DNA of 64,000 bases. Origin: an uncultured Oscillospiraceae bacterium (GTDB taxonomy: Bacteria > Bacillota > Clostridia > Oscillospirales > Oscillospiraceae). The translations under genes and the position numbers were made by a program. How positions within the stretch are numbered: position 1 is the first letter of the stretch; each line of letters starts with the position of its first letter. This document shows positions 42,641 to 50,892 of this stretch, in pieces. The stretch lies in NCBI GenBank assembly GCA_934569225.1, contig CAKTKC010000014.1:13373-77372 (forward strand), read 5' to 3'. The notes beneath the pieces are model-generated. The model had not been told where the DNA came from and searched no databases. It worked only from the letters and a program-made list of their open reading frames with translations.

Positions 42641-44617
42641 TTATTCCTCGTAGAACTTGTCAATAGACGCCACCAGCTCGTCCAGGGCATCCTTGACGGT
42701 GATGTCCTTCATCTGCGCACCGGCTGTAGCGGTGTTGCCGCCGCCGCCCAGGGGCTCCAGAATCATCTGGACGTTGGCGCTGCCGATGCTTCGGGCGGAA
42801 ATGATCACCTGATCCCCGTCCGGATAGAGGACGAAGGATGCGGTAATGCCGGAAATATTCAGCAGCTCGTCCGCCGCCTGCGCCGCCAGCACCCGGGTCG
42901 TGGGGGTGTTCAGCGCCGCAATGGCGATCTCCTGCCGGTACAGGCGGGAGGACTTGATGATCTGATACTTCGCCATGGTGTCCTGGAAGTCGTTCTGCAT
43001 CAGCTTCTTGACCTCCGTGGTATCCGCGCCCAGACGGCGCAGGACAGCCGCAGCCTCAAAGGTACGCTCGCCGGTACGGACGTTGAAGAACTTGGTATCC
43101 AGGCAGATGCCCGCCATCAGGCTTTCCGCTTCAATGGGCAGAACGTCCTTCTTTTCCACGGCGTACATGAGCACCTCCGTCACCAGCTCTGCCGCCGAGG
43201 ACGCATACGGCTCGTGCAGGTTGACCACCACGGGGTTGATATAATCCGCTGCCCGGCGGTGATGGTCTACCACGCAGACCTTGGAAATGGCTTCAAGCAG
43301 CGGTCTGCACTCCACCTGATCCGGCCGGTTGGTGTCCACCACCACGAGAATGCTCCGGTTGTCCGCCATCAGCAGGGCGTCCTGGCCGGACACGAACACG
43401 TCCCGGTATTCGGGGACTGCCTGGATTTCCTCGATCAGCTTTCCGGCAGCGTTGTTTTCCAGATCGATGACGATATTGGCCTTCTTGCCCCGCTTGCGGC
43501 ACAGGCAGCTGATGCCCATGGCCGCGCCCACGGCGTCCAGGTCAGCATTTTTGTGTCCCATGATGAACACCCGGCCGCTCTGGCCGATCAGCTCCATCAG
43601 GGAATTGGCCGTCACACGGGAACGCACCTTGCTGCGGTAATCCGCTTCCCGGTTCCGTCCGCCGTAGAAATTGAAATTGACCCGGTCTTTGATGACCGCC
43701 TGGTCGCCGCCCCGGCTCAGCGCCATCTCGATGCCCAGCGCGGCAAAGTCATAGCTTTCCTCGAAGCTCTCGCCGTCCACGCCCAGACCGATGGAAATGG
43801 AGGCGGGCAGGCCGGAGGAATTGACGATCTCGTGAATGTCTTCCAGCAGAGAGAACTTATTTTCCTTCGCCCGTTCCAGATCCCGCTTCTCGAAGATGAA
43901 CAGGAAGCGGTTGCGCTCCAACCGGCGAAGCAGGCCGCTGTAGCCCTCCGTCCACCGGGTGATGGTTTCGTTGAGCTTGGCGTTCAGGGTGGAAATGGCG
44001 CTTTCCGTCAGGTTTTTGGTCAATTCTTCATAGTTGTCGATGAGAATGATGGCCACCACAGGCCGGGAGCGGATATACTCGTCCCGCACCTGATACAGCT
44101 CCGTCAGGTCAGAAAAATACAGCACGCCCAGCATGGTGCCCCGGTTGTCCTCCGCCCGGATGGTGGTGCCGTATACCCGGTAACGGCGGTTGCCCAGGAT
44201 CGCGTCGTGGGGGCTTTCCGTTTTTCCGGCGGTGAGCCAGTCCAGGGTGAAGTCCGGCAGCACCTCCTCCAGCCGAAGCTGGGTCATGGTGTCGGCGTAC
44301 CCCGTCAACTCGCTGAAACGGTGGTTGCCCCAGACGATGTCCCCATCCCCCAGGCGGACCATCACCGCAGGCAGGGGCGCTTCCCCGCCGCTGGAGGCCT
44401 CCAGGGTATTGGAGGCGGACTGGATATACTGCTGAATTTTCCGCTCCCGGCGTGTCCTGTCCAGAACGTACAGTAGGAACGTGACCACCGTCACCGCCAT
44501 TTCCCCGGCGGCCAGCCAGTAATGCCCCACCAGCAGCGCCGCGGCGCAGAAAGCAGCCATCACGAAAAAGTATGCACCCATCCCGGGTCTGAGCAGTCTT
44601 CCCAGCTTTCGATTCAC
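42641..44617 (-). CDS. gdpP: Cyclic-di-AMP phosphodiesterase (GdpP/DHH family)
   Basis: This 658-residue membrane protein hydrolyses c-di-AMP, a messenger tied to wall and osmotic homeostasis. It has two N-terminal helices (about 10-50), a PAS-like region (about 75-160), a degenerate GGDEF-like domain (about 165-290), then DHH (GHKNADLDAVGAAMG and VVDHHRRA) and DHHA1 domains. I place the start at the GTG at 44617 because AGGAGGA lies nine bases before it; the ATG at 44644 lies upstream of that site. It is the first gene of the six-gene operon and has a strong promoter. Confidence 0.93.
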   Translation of the reverse strand: MNRKLGRLLRPGMGAYFFVMAAFCAAALLVGHYWLAAGEMAVTVVTFLLYVLDRTRRERKIQQYIQSASNTLEASSGGEAPLPAVMVRLGDGDIVWGNHRFSELTGYADTMTQLRLEEVLPDFTLDWLTAGKTESPHDAILGNRRYRVYGTTIRAEDNRGTMLGVLYFSDLTELYQVRDEYIRSRPVVAIILIDNYEELTKNLTESAISTLNAKLNETITRWTEGYSGLLRRLERNRFLFIFEKRDLERAKENKFSLLEDIHEIVNSSGLPASISIGLGVDGESFEESYDFAALGIEMALSRGGDQAVIKDRVNFNFYGGRNREADYRSKVRSRVTANSLMELIGQSGRVFIMGHKNADLDAVGAAMGISCLCRKRGKKANIVIDLENNAAGKLIEEIQAVPEYRDVFVSGQDALLMADNRSILVVVDTNRPDQVECRPLLEAISKVCVVDHHRRAADYINPVVVNLHEPYASSAAELVTEVLMYAVEKKDVLPIEAESLMAGICLDTKFFNVRTGERTFEAAAVLRRLGADTTEVKKLMQNDFQDTMAKYQIIKSSRLYRQEIAIAALNTPTTRVLAAQAADELLNISGITASFVLYPDGDQVIISARSIGSANVQMILEPLGGGGNTATAGAQMKDITVKDALDELVASIDKFYEE

Positions 44618-44674
44618 TGCCAAACGTCCTCCTTCCGGCTGCAATCAGCCACACTAATCCATACTATACCCGAT

Positions 44675-44703
44675 ATTATAGCAAATCCAGCCAAAAGGTG
44701 CAA
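44675..44703 (-). promoter_or_regulatory. Promoter of the gdpP-ftsH operon
   Basis: On the minus strand TTGCAC (44703-44698) and TATAAT (44680-44675) are 17 bases apart, about 60 bases before gdpP. Confidence 0.75.
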
Positions 44704-44766
44704 CTCTTTTTCCGTCAAATCCGTAAAAAAGACCGCAAAAAAATTGTATACTTTTTCCCGGAATTG

Positions 44767-44775
44767 TGTTATACT
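44767..44775 (+). promoter_or_regulatory. Extended -10 promoter candidate for the RNase J gene
   Basis: TGTTATACT fits an extended -10 (TG-N-TATACT). The best upstream -35 (TTGTAT, 44744-44749) is 20 bases away, so promoter strength would rest on the extended -10. The 190-base leader that follows shows no open frame or structure I recognise. Confidence 0.5.
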
Positions 44776-44967
44776 ATATGTGCCAGCGCCGGGGACGGGC
44801 TTTACCCGGGCATTTGGGAGACGCGAACGCGCTTCCCACAAAGACAAGAGAAAAAACATTGCAGGCGTTTTCTTGGGAGAAGGCGATTCGGGGCCGGATT
44901 CTGAGGGAAGCGGCTGCCTGCTTGTTGTGCCTTTACGGCATTTTCATGTACATTCTGAAAGGAGTTA

Positions 44968-46632
44968 TTGATTCATTTGGCAGAAAAACTGAAAATTATC
45001 CCTCTGGGCGGCCTTGACGAGATCGGCAAGAACTGTACCGTCCTGGAGTACGGAAAAGACATGATCGTGATCGACTGCGGCGTGGGCTTCCCCGAGGAAG
45101 ACATGTACGGTGTCGATCTGGTCATCCCCGATTTTACCTATCTTGTGGCCAACCAGAAAAAGCTGCGGGGCATGTTCATCACCCACGGCCACGAAGACCA
45201 CATCGGTTCCATCCCCTACGCTATGCGGGACATCAACTGTCCCATCCACGGCACCGCCATGACCTGCGGTCTTATTAAGCTGAAGCTGGAGGAGCATCGG
45301 CTGGCGGACAAGGTCAAGCTCGTCACCCACAAGCCCGGCGACGTGGTAAAGGCCGGATGCTTCACCGTGGAATTCATTCACGTGAACCACTCCATCCCCG
45401 ACGCGGTGGCCTTCGCCATCCGCACCCCCGTGGGTACGGTGGTATTCACCGGCGACTTCAAGATCGACCCCACCTCCCACGACGGCATGATGGATCTGGC
45501 GCGGCTGGGCGAGCTGGGAAATCAGGGCGTGCTGGCAATGCTGGCGGACTCCACCAACGTGGAACGGCAGGGCTACACCCCCAGCGAAAACGTGGTCGCC
45601 GACAGCCTTGACCGGCAGTTCCGCAACTGCGATCAGCGGATCATCGTCACCACCTTCGCCTCCAACATGCACCGCATTCAATCCATCCTCTCCACCGCCC
45701 AGCGCTACGGCCGTAAGGTGGCCGTCTCCGGCCGGAGCATGGAGAACATGCTGAAGGTCGCACAGGAGCTGGGCTATCTGAAGGTGAAGCCGGGAACCAT
45801 TGTTGACCTGGCTTCCATCAAGAGCCTTCCCAAGAATAAGATCGTCATCGTCTCCACCGGCTCCCAGGGTGAAAATATGTCCGCCCTGTACCGGATGGCG
45901 TTCAGCACCCACAAGCAGGTGGACATCACCGCCGGCGACCGGATCATCATTTCCGCCTCCGCCATTCCCGGCAACGAAAAGTCCATCAGCAACATCATCA
46001 ACGAGCTGTACCGCAAGGGTGCGGACGTGGTGTATGAAAAGAGCGAGGGACTTCACGTCTCCGGCCACGCCTGCCAGGAGGAGCTGAAAATCGTCCACGG
46101 ACTGGTAAAGCCCAAGTTCTTCATCCCCGCCCACGGCGAGCAGCGGCATTTGCAGCTCCACGCCAAGCTGGCGCAGTCCATGGGCATGAACCCCCGGAAT
46201 ATTCACATCGGCGAGATCGGCACCGTCTTCGAGTTCACCGGCAAGACCTGCAAGGCCAACGGCACCGTCCCCGCCGGGCGTGTGTTCGTGGACGGAAGCG
46301 GCGTAGGCGATGTGGGCAGCGTGGTGCTGCGTGACCGCAAGCACCTTGCCGAGGACGGTATGATCGTGGTGTGCGTGAACCTGAGCAGCGAGGACGGCAG
46401 CATCATCACCGGCCCGGACATCATCACCCGTGGCTTCATCTACGTCAAGGAGTCCGAAGACCTGATGGACGAGTTGAAGGAGGTCGCCATGGAGGCCATT
46501 GACCGTTGCCAGCGCAAGCGGGTGCGGGACTGGTCGGCCATCAAGTCCGCCATCAAGAACGACCTGAGCGGCTACCTCTATAAGACCACCAAGCGCAATC
46601 CCATGATCCTGCCCGTGATCATGGAAATCTGA
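44968..46632 (+). CDS. rnj: Ribonuclease J
   Basis: This metallo-beta-lactamase/beta-CASP ribonuclease of about 554 residues matures and degrades RNA with endo- and 5'-3' exonuclease activity. Marks are LGGLDEIGKN (about 13-22), the zinc motif THGHEDHIG (72-80), the DFKIDPT segment, the beta-CASP part with TTFASNMHR, and the C-terminal HVSGHA and FIPAHGE. The start is uncertain: a TTG at 44968 is only three bases after AAAGGAG, and a TTG at 44977 is twelve bases after it; no ATG fits. Only one RNase J gene is present here, and I cannot tell J1 from J2. Confidence 0.95.
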   Translation: MIHLAEKLKIIPLGGLDEIGKNCTVLEYGKDMIVIDCGVGFPEEDMYGVDLVIPDFTYLVANQKKLRGMFITHGHEDHIGSIPYAMRDINCPIHGTAMTCGLIKLKLEEHRLADKVKLVTHKPGDVVKAGCFTVEFIHVNHSIPDAVAFAIRTPVGTVVFTGDFKIDPTSHDGMMDLARLGELGNQGVLAMLADSTNVERQGYTPSENVVADSLDRQFRNCDQRIIVTTFASNMHRIQSILSTAQRYGRKVAVSGRSMENMLKVAQELGYLKVKPGTIVDLASIKSLPKNKIVIVSTGSQGENMSALYRMAFSTHKQVDITAGDRIIISASAIPGNEKSISNIINELYRKGADVVYEKSEGLHVSGHACQEELKIVHGLVKPKFFIPAHGEQRHLQLHAKLAQSMGMNPRNIHIGEIGTVFEFTGKTCKANGTVPAGRVFVDGSGVGDVGSVVLRDRKHLAEDGMIVVCVNLSSEDGSIITGPDIITRGFIYVKESEDLMDELKEVAMEAIDRCQRKRVRDWSAIKSAIKNDLSGYLYKTTKRNPMILPVIMEI

Positions 46633-46640
46633 TAAAAGAA

Positions 46641-46707
46641 GCAAATGCAGAATGAAGTGCTTCCGGGGCGATTTTATCACCCCATGACGGCTTCATTCTG
46701 CGTTTGC
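46641..46707 (+). terminator. Long hairpin between the RNase J and dus genes
   Basis: GCAAATGCAGAATGAAG (46641-46657) pairs with CTTCATTCTGCGTTTGC (46691-46707) with one mismatch. The interior has an inner GGGG/CCCC pair. No clear T-run follows, so it may be a processing or stabilising structure instead of a terminator. Confidence 0.5.
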
Positions 46708-46727
46708 ATACATTCAGGAGAACGCCT

Positions 46728-47672
46728 ATGCGCTACTATTTTGCCCCCATGGAGGGGCTGACGGACAGCGTTTACCGCCGTCTTCACCACAAGTATTTCC
46801 CCGGCGTTGACCGGTATTATATGCCCTTCTTCTCCCCCACCGTCCACCGCCAGCTTACCCAGCGGGAAAGCCGGGAACTGCCGGAGGCGGACAGCGTGGG
46901 CTTTGCCGCCGTCCCCCAGGTGCTGACCAAGGTGCCGGAGGATTTTCTCTGGGCGGCGGAGGTCATCCGCGACCGGGGCTATGACGAGGTCAACCTCAAC
47001 TTAGGCTGTCCCTCCGGAACGGTCACCGCCAAAGGCAAGGGTGCGGGGATGCTGACGGACCCGGAAGCCCTCGACCGGTTTCTGGACGCCGTGTTTACCA
47101 AGTGTCCTATTGCCGTTTCCGTAAAGACCCGGCTGGGGATGCAGTCACCGGAGGAATTTCCGGTGCTGCTGGACATTTTCAACCGCTATCCCATCCGGGA
47201 GCTGACCGTCCACCCAAGGGTGCGGCAGGAATTCTACAGCAGCCCCATTCATTCTGACTGGTTCGACTACGCCGTGGAAAACAGCCGAAATCCACTCTGC
47301 TACAACGGAAATCTGTGTACCCCCGCCCAAATCCGGGATTTTGAGAAGAAATACCCTCAAATTGGTTCCGTGATGATTGGCCGGGGACTGATCGGCGACC
47401 CCGGAATGCTCACCCCCGGCGGCACCACTGCGGCGGCGCTGGAAAGCTTTGTCGGGGAGCTGCTGGAAGTCTACACCCGGGAATTCGGCGGCGCCCGGAA
47501 CGCCATGTTTCGCCTGAAGGAGAACTGGTTTTACCTCCTGCGCCGTTTCGAGGGCAGTGAAAAGCTGGGCAAACAGCTGCGGAAAACCACGGATGTGAAT
47601 GTCTACAAATCCATCACAGCGGAAATATTCCGCACGCTTCCCCTGGCAAAAGAGCTTCGGGCGGACTGGTAA
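46728..47672 (+). CDS. tRNA-dihydrouridine synthase (DusB-like)
   Basis: This 314-residue flavoenzyme reduces uridines in tRNA using NADPH. Marks are APMEGLTDSVYRR (about 6-18), NLNLGCPSGTVTAKGKGAG (about 93-111) with the catalytic cysteine, SVKTRLG, ELTVHPRVRQEF, and MIGRGLIGDPGML near 225-237. AGGAG lies eight bases before the ATG at 46728; an ATG eight codons upstream falls inside the preceding hairpin. Which Dus subtype it is cannot be fixed by eye. Confidence 0.9.
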   Translation: MRYYFAPMEGLTDSVYRRLHHKYFPGVDRYYMPFFSPTVHRQLTQRESRELPEADSVGFAAVPQVLTKVPEDFLWAAEVIRDRGYDEVNLNLGCPSGTVTAKGKGAGMLTDPEALDRFLDAVFTKCPIAVSVKTRLGMQSPEEFPVLLDIFNRYPIRELTVHPRVRQEFYSSPIHSDWFDYAVENSRNPLCYNGNLCTPAQIRDFEKKYPQIGSVMIGRGLIGDPGMLTPGGTTAAALESFVGELLEVYTREFGGARNAMFRLKENWFYLLRRFEGSEKLGKQLRKTTDVNVYKSITAEIFRTLPLAKELRADW

Positions 47673-47686
47673 CGCGAATATATGGC

Positions 47687-47724
47687 AAAAGCGGCTGCAC
47701 TCTTTTGAGCGCAGCCGCTTCTTT
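47687..47724. terminator. Bidirectional terminator
   Basis: AAGCGGCTGC (47689-47698) pairs with GCAGCCGCTT (47711-47720), with inner CTC/GAG pairs and T/A runs outside. It lies between the dus gene and the convergent anti-sigma gene. Confidence 0.85.
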
Positions 47725-48461
47725 CAGTGCTGAATCATTTCTTCCGCCATCGCGAACAAATCCTCCGGATTCATCCCGTTCCGGTCATAGAAAAAGTAGT
47801 AAATGTCATTTTCCGTCCAGCACAGGAACGCTACGTCCCTTTCCTGCACCGTATCGGAGCCGTAGGTAACATAGTTGTTGGGCTGCTTTGCCCATTCTTC
47901 CTCGGCTTCGGAGAGCTTGTAGTCATCCGGCACGATCTTATAGTGATCCAGATAGTAGTTCAGCCCGATTTCTCCAACCGTTTTCTGGGTGGTGGGGATG
48001 CTTTTGGTCTTCGGGAGTTCTTCCAGCTTCGGGCTTGCGCTGAGAACCAGAATTTGCCCCAGTTCATTTTCATAGTAAACGCCCAGCTTCTGGAAGGACA
48101 GAACCAGATCTCCGTTTTCGTCCTTCGCCTTCGTTTCGCTGATCTCCACGCTCTGAAAGTGGAATCCATTTTGAAACGCTTCCGGAATATCCAGCCGGAT
48201 TCCCGTTTCGGCGATTGCCCGATTCATGTCGGAATAGTTCTCGTAATATTTACATTCGCCGGATTCCAGCGAGCGGATGGGCAGCAGCTCCGCGGCATAA
48301 GCCGTGATGGAAAGCAGGCCGATCAGCGCCGCCACAATGAGAATCCGAAGGGTTCGTTTTTTGGTTTTCATCGTCTTGATCTCCTTATCCGGAGTGTCGG
48401 CTTCCAAGAGATACGCGTCGTCCACATAGTTCAGCGCCCTGTTCAGATCCGTTGCTTTCAT
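47724..48461 (-). CDS. Probable anti-sigma factor, single-pass membrane protein
   Basis: This 245-residue protein has a short cytoplasmic N-terminus (about 1-35), one membrane helix (about 38-58, RILIVAALIGLLSITAYA) and an extracytoplasmic domain of about 185 residues. The outer domain contains a DUF4367-like stretch (IPEAFQNGFHFQSVEIS). That topology, with a gene coupled to an ECF sigma gene, fits a membrane anti-sigma factor that senses an outside signal. The start is the ATG at 48461, which overlaps the sigma stop (ATGA) and has GGAAGGAG seven bases upstream. I see no zinc-binding HxxxCxxC motif, so it is not a classic ZAS-type anti-sigma. Confidence 0.75.
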   Translation of the reverse strand: MKATDLNRALNYVDDAYLLEADTPDKEIKTMKTKKRTLRILIVAALIGLLSITAYAAELLPIRSLESGECKYYENYSDMNRAIAETGIRLDIPEAFQNGFHFQSVEISETKAKDENGDLVLSFQKLGVYYENELGQILVLSASPKLEELPKTKSIPTTQKTVGEIGLNYYLDHYKIVPDDYKLSEAEEEWAKQPNNYVTYGSDTVQERDVAFLCWTENDIYYFFYDRNGMNPEDLFAMAEEMIQH

Positions 48462-49018
48462 ATGCATACTCCTTCCTTCTGAAGCATGTATTTCAATTCT
48501 TTTCGCATTTTCTCCAGCCGGTATTTCACCTGACGGGGAGAGCCGCCGTATTTTTTCGCCAGCTGAGGCGCCGTCATGGCGTAATAATACCGGGCAAGAA
48601 ACAGCCTGCGGTCATCCGGATGTAATGTACCGAGAAAACGATTCACCAGCTGTCCCAGTTCCTTTGCCTCCAGCACCTCCTCCATATTCCTGCGGGTATC
48701 CGGAATGCAGTCTTCCAGCTCCTGTAATAGGATATCGGCGTTTCCGCCCCGCTTTTCGGCGGTCAGATACTCTATTCTCTTGAAGCTCAGATTCCGGACG
48801 ATTCGGGACAGGTAGTATTTGAGCACCGGCGGGCGGTTCGGGGGAATCGAATTCCAGGCGGCCAAGTATACATCGTTGAGGACTTCTTCCACATCCTCAG
48901 AGCTGGGAAGAACATTACCGGCAATGGTTTTCAGGTATCTTCCGTATTTTTGCGATGTTTCCGAAATCGCTTCCTCAGACCGGGCAAAGAACAGCGCAAC
49001 GATCTGTGTATCTTCCAA
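48458..49018 (-). CDS. ECF-type RNA polymerase sigma factor
   Basis: This 186-residue protein has sigma region 2 (about 25-75, with DVEEVLNDVYLAAWNSIPP) and region 4 (about 130-180, with LFLARYYYAMTAPQLAKKYGGSPRQVKYRLEKMRKEL, quoted in parts). There is no region 1 or 3, as in group 4 sigmas. The likely start is the TTG at 49018, eight bases after AAAGGAG; the GTG at 49027 overlaps that site. It is coupled to the anti-sigma gene. A palindrome lies just upstream and may be its own control site. Confidence 0.9.
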   Translation of the reverse strand: MEDTQIVALFFARSEEAISETSQKYGRYLKTIAGNVLPSSEDVEEVLNDVYLAAWNSIPPNRPPVLKYYLSRIVRNLSFKRIEYLTAEKRGGNADILLQELEDCIPDTRRNMEEVLEAKELGQLVNRFLGTLHPDDRRLFLARYYYAMTAPQLAKKYGGSPRQVKYRLEKMRKELKYMLQKEGVCI

Positions 49019-49035
49019 GTGATCCACTCCTTTGT

Positions 49036-49052
49036 CTGTAAGGGCCTTACAG
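49036..49052. promoter_or_regulatory. Palindrome upstream of the ECF sigma gene
   Basis: CTGTAAGG-G-CCTTACAG is a perfect 8-bp inverted repeat placed just before the ribosome site. It could be a control site or part of a self-recognised promoter, or a leader hairpin. No good sigma-A promoter is evident here, which favours autoregulation. Confidence 0.45.
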
Positions 49053-49100
49053 TTAAATAATACGGAAAGAAATGCCGGTGGACAAAATTTAACACGGAAA

Positions 49101-49124
49101 ACGGCGTGGCCAAGGCCACGCCGT
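49101..49124 (-). terminator. Terminator after the foldase gene
   Basis: On the minus strand ACGGCGTGGCC pairs perfectly with GGCCACGCCGT around a two-base loop and is followed by TTTTCC. It lies 17 bases past the foldase stop. Confidence 0.85.
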
Positions 49125-49140
49125 CCCTATTTTCCTTTTA

Positions 49141-50682
49141 TCAGGCTCCCAGATTCAGGTAGCCCAGCTTGATAGCGCTGTAATCGACCTCCATGGGGTG
49201 ATCCTCCGCCAGCTTCTTGATGAACGCATTCGTCTTTTCATTGACCCAGCCGGATTTTGCGTAGGTCTCCCAGATGGGGGTGCTGCTGACGAAGTACATC
49301 ACATGGTAGCCATATTTGGTCTTCACCAGACCGTAGTCGCCGGCGGCGCGGGTTTCGTCAAAGCACCAATCTTCAAAGGGTTCCACCATCTGACCCTTCG
49401 CGACATTCTCATACAGGCCGCCGTTGGTGCTGGAGCCGGGATCCTCAGACTTTTCCTCCGCCAGAGCCGCGAAAGAATCCTCGGTAGCGTCGCCCGCCAG
49501 CCACTCGTCCAGAATCTCCTGCGCCTTCTTTTCGCAGGCCGCCCATTCCTCGTCGGAATAGGTGGTAGTGCCGTCGTCTCCGGTGGTGCCGCCCTCCGGC
49601 ATGACCAGAATGTGGCGGACGTTCACGTAGGTTCCGTCACGGGTGACGCCGTTGCCGGTGAAATAGCTTTCATTCTCGGTGAAGTAGGCGTCCAGATCCT
49701 CCTGGGTGGGCACCAGCTTCTCCGTCTCGGCGGTGTAGTAGGGCTTTCCCTGATAGTAAAGCTCCTGGAAACCGGCGAATTCCTCCAGCCCCGCGCCGGG
49801 GCCGACGTTTTTCAGAAGCAGCTCCTCAATGCCGGAAAGGCCGTAGCTTGCAGCGGTCGCTTCCAAGGAAGCCTCCAGACCGTCCAGATATTCCCGATCC
49901 TCTGCGGGCATTTCCATACCGGCGTTCTTCGCTTCCAGCGCGAGGGACTGGTACATCTGCCAATAGTTCAGCGCTTCGCTCAGGAAGAACTGCTGCCAGG
50001 TCAGGCTGCTGTCCTCGCTGCACAGCTGGGTGTCCAGCGGCTGGGAATAGTCCAGCAAGCCCTGATACATCAGGCTGTAGCCATAGTTGGAGCTGAGGAT
50101 GCTGTTGACTACGCTCCAATAATACACCTGAAGCTGGCCGTTGGTCAGCTGCTCATCGCCCATGGTTGCCACAACGGCATCCTTCGCGGCGATGGCTTCC
50201 TCGTCGGTGACGGTGTAGGTTCCCTTGCAGGTCACGTCGTCGGGGTTACCGTCGGCAGGAACCGTAGCGGGTGCCTGCGTCTCCGTCGCGGCGGTTTCGG
50301 CGGCGACAGTCGGTTCGGTAGTTTCGGCGGGGGTCTTTCCGCCCTTCACACCGCCGATGACCAGCGCCGCCAGCGCGGCGATCAGGACAACCACGGCAGC
50401 AACGGCGGCGACAATCTTCCAGGGCGCGGTTTTCGGTGCTTCCGGAGTCTCGGCAGTCGCTTCCACCGATGCGGGCTGCTCCGCCGTTTCGGTGGTTTCT
50501 TCTTCGACGGGAGCTTCCGTCCCGGTATTTTCGGCGGGGGCTTCTTCCGGGGCAGCGGTTTCTTCGGTGACTTCCTCTGCGGGCGTTATCTCTTCGGTTT
50601 CCGGGGCATTGTCCTTCCCGCAGTGGGGGCAGACAGTGCTTCCTTCTGCCAGTTCTTCCTGGCAAAACTTACATTTTTCCAT
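49141..50682 (-). CDS. Membrane parvulin-type peptidyl-prolyl isomerase with N-terminal zinc ribbon
   Basis: This 513-residue protein has an unusual order of parts. A cytoplasmic zinc ribbon (CKFCQEEL ... CPHCG, about 4-22) comes first, then a Glu/Thr/Pro/Ala-rich linker (about 25-85) and one membrane helix (about 90-112). A second Thr/Ala linker leads to an extracytoplasmic PrsA/SurA-like helical region and a PpiC rotamase domain (VRHILV near 358 to YGYHVMYF near 468). It probably helps secreted proteins fold. The ATG at 50682 follows AGAGGA; an upstream ATG is rejected. Most PrsA proteins are lipoproteins, which this is not. Confidence 0.85.
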   Translation of the reverse strand: MEKCKFCQEELAEGSTVCPHCGKDNAPETEEITPAEEVTEETAAPEEAPAENTGTEAPVEEETTETAEQPASVEATAETPEAPKTAPWKIVAAVAAVVVLIAALAALVIGGVKGGKTPAETTEPTVAAETAATETQAPATVPADGNPDDVTCKGTYTVTDEEAIAAKDAVVATMGDEQLTNGQLQVYYWSVVNSILSSNYGYSLMYQGLLDYSQPLDTQLCSEDSSLTWQQFFLSEALNYWQMYQSLALEAKNAGMEMPAEDREYLDGLEASLEATAASYGLSGIEELLLKNVGPGAGLEEFAGFQELYYQGKPYYTAETEKLVPTQEDLDAYFTENESYFTGNGVTRDGTYVNVRHILVMPEGGTTGDDGTTTYSDEEWAACEKKAQEILDEWLAGDATEDSFAALAEEKSEDPGSSTNGGLYENVAKGQMVEPFEDWCFDETRAAGDYGLVKTKYGYHVMYFVSSTPIWETYAKSGWVNEKTNAFIKKLAEDHPMEVDYSAIKLGYLNLGA

Positions 50683-50826
50683 GAAATGTCCTCTTTCTCC
50701 GTTCAAAACGGGCAATCATACCCGCTTAGTTTACCACGCACATGCCCGGAATGCAAGCGGAACACAAAATATTTACAAATCCCCATGGACAGAATGCGGC
50801 AAATCGCATTTCTCCGCGACTGGCTC

Positions 50827-50855
50827 TTGCAAAAGGCCGGGAAAAATGATATTAT
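50827..50855 (+). promoter_or_regulatory. Promoter of the miaB-mutS-mutL operon
   Basis: TTGCAA (50827-50832) and TATTAT (50850-50855) are 17 bases apart, 38 bases before miaB. Confidence 0.7.
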
Positions 50856-50892
50856 TTATTATTGAGATAGTATCCATTGGAGGATTTCCCAC

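Noticed and set aside
44776..44967. Short open frames in the RNase J leader as a leader peptide
   Set aside because: They lack ribosome sites and show no runs of one amino acid or a terminator.
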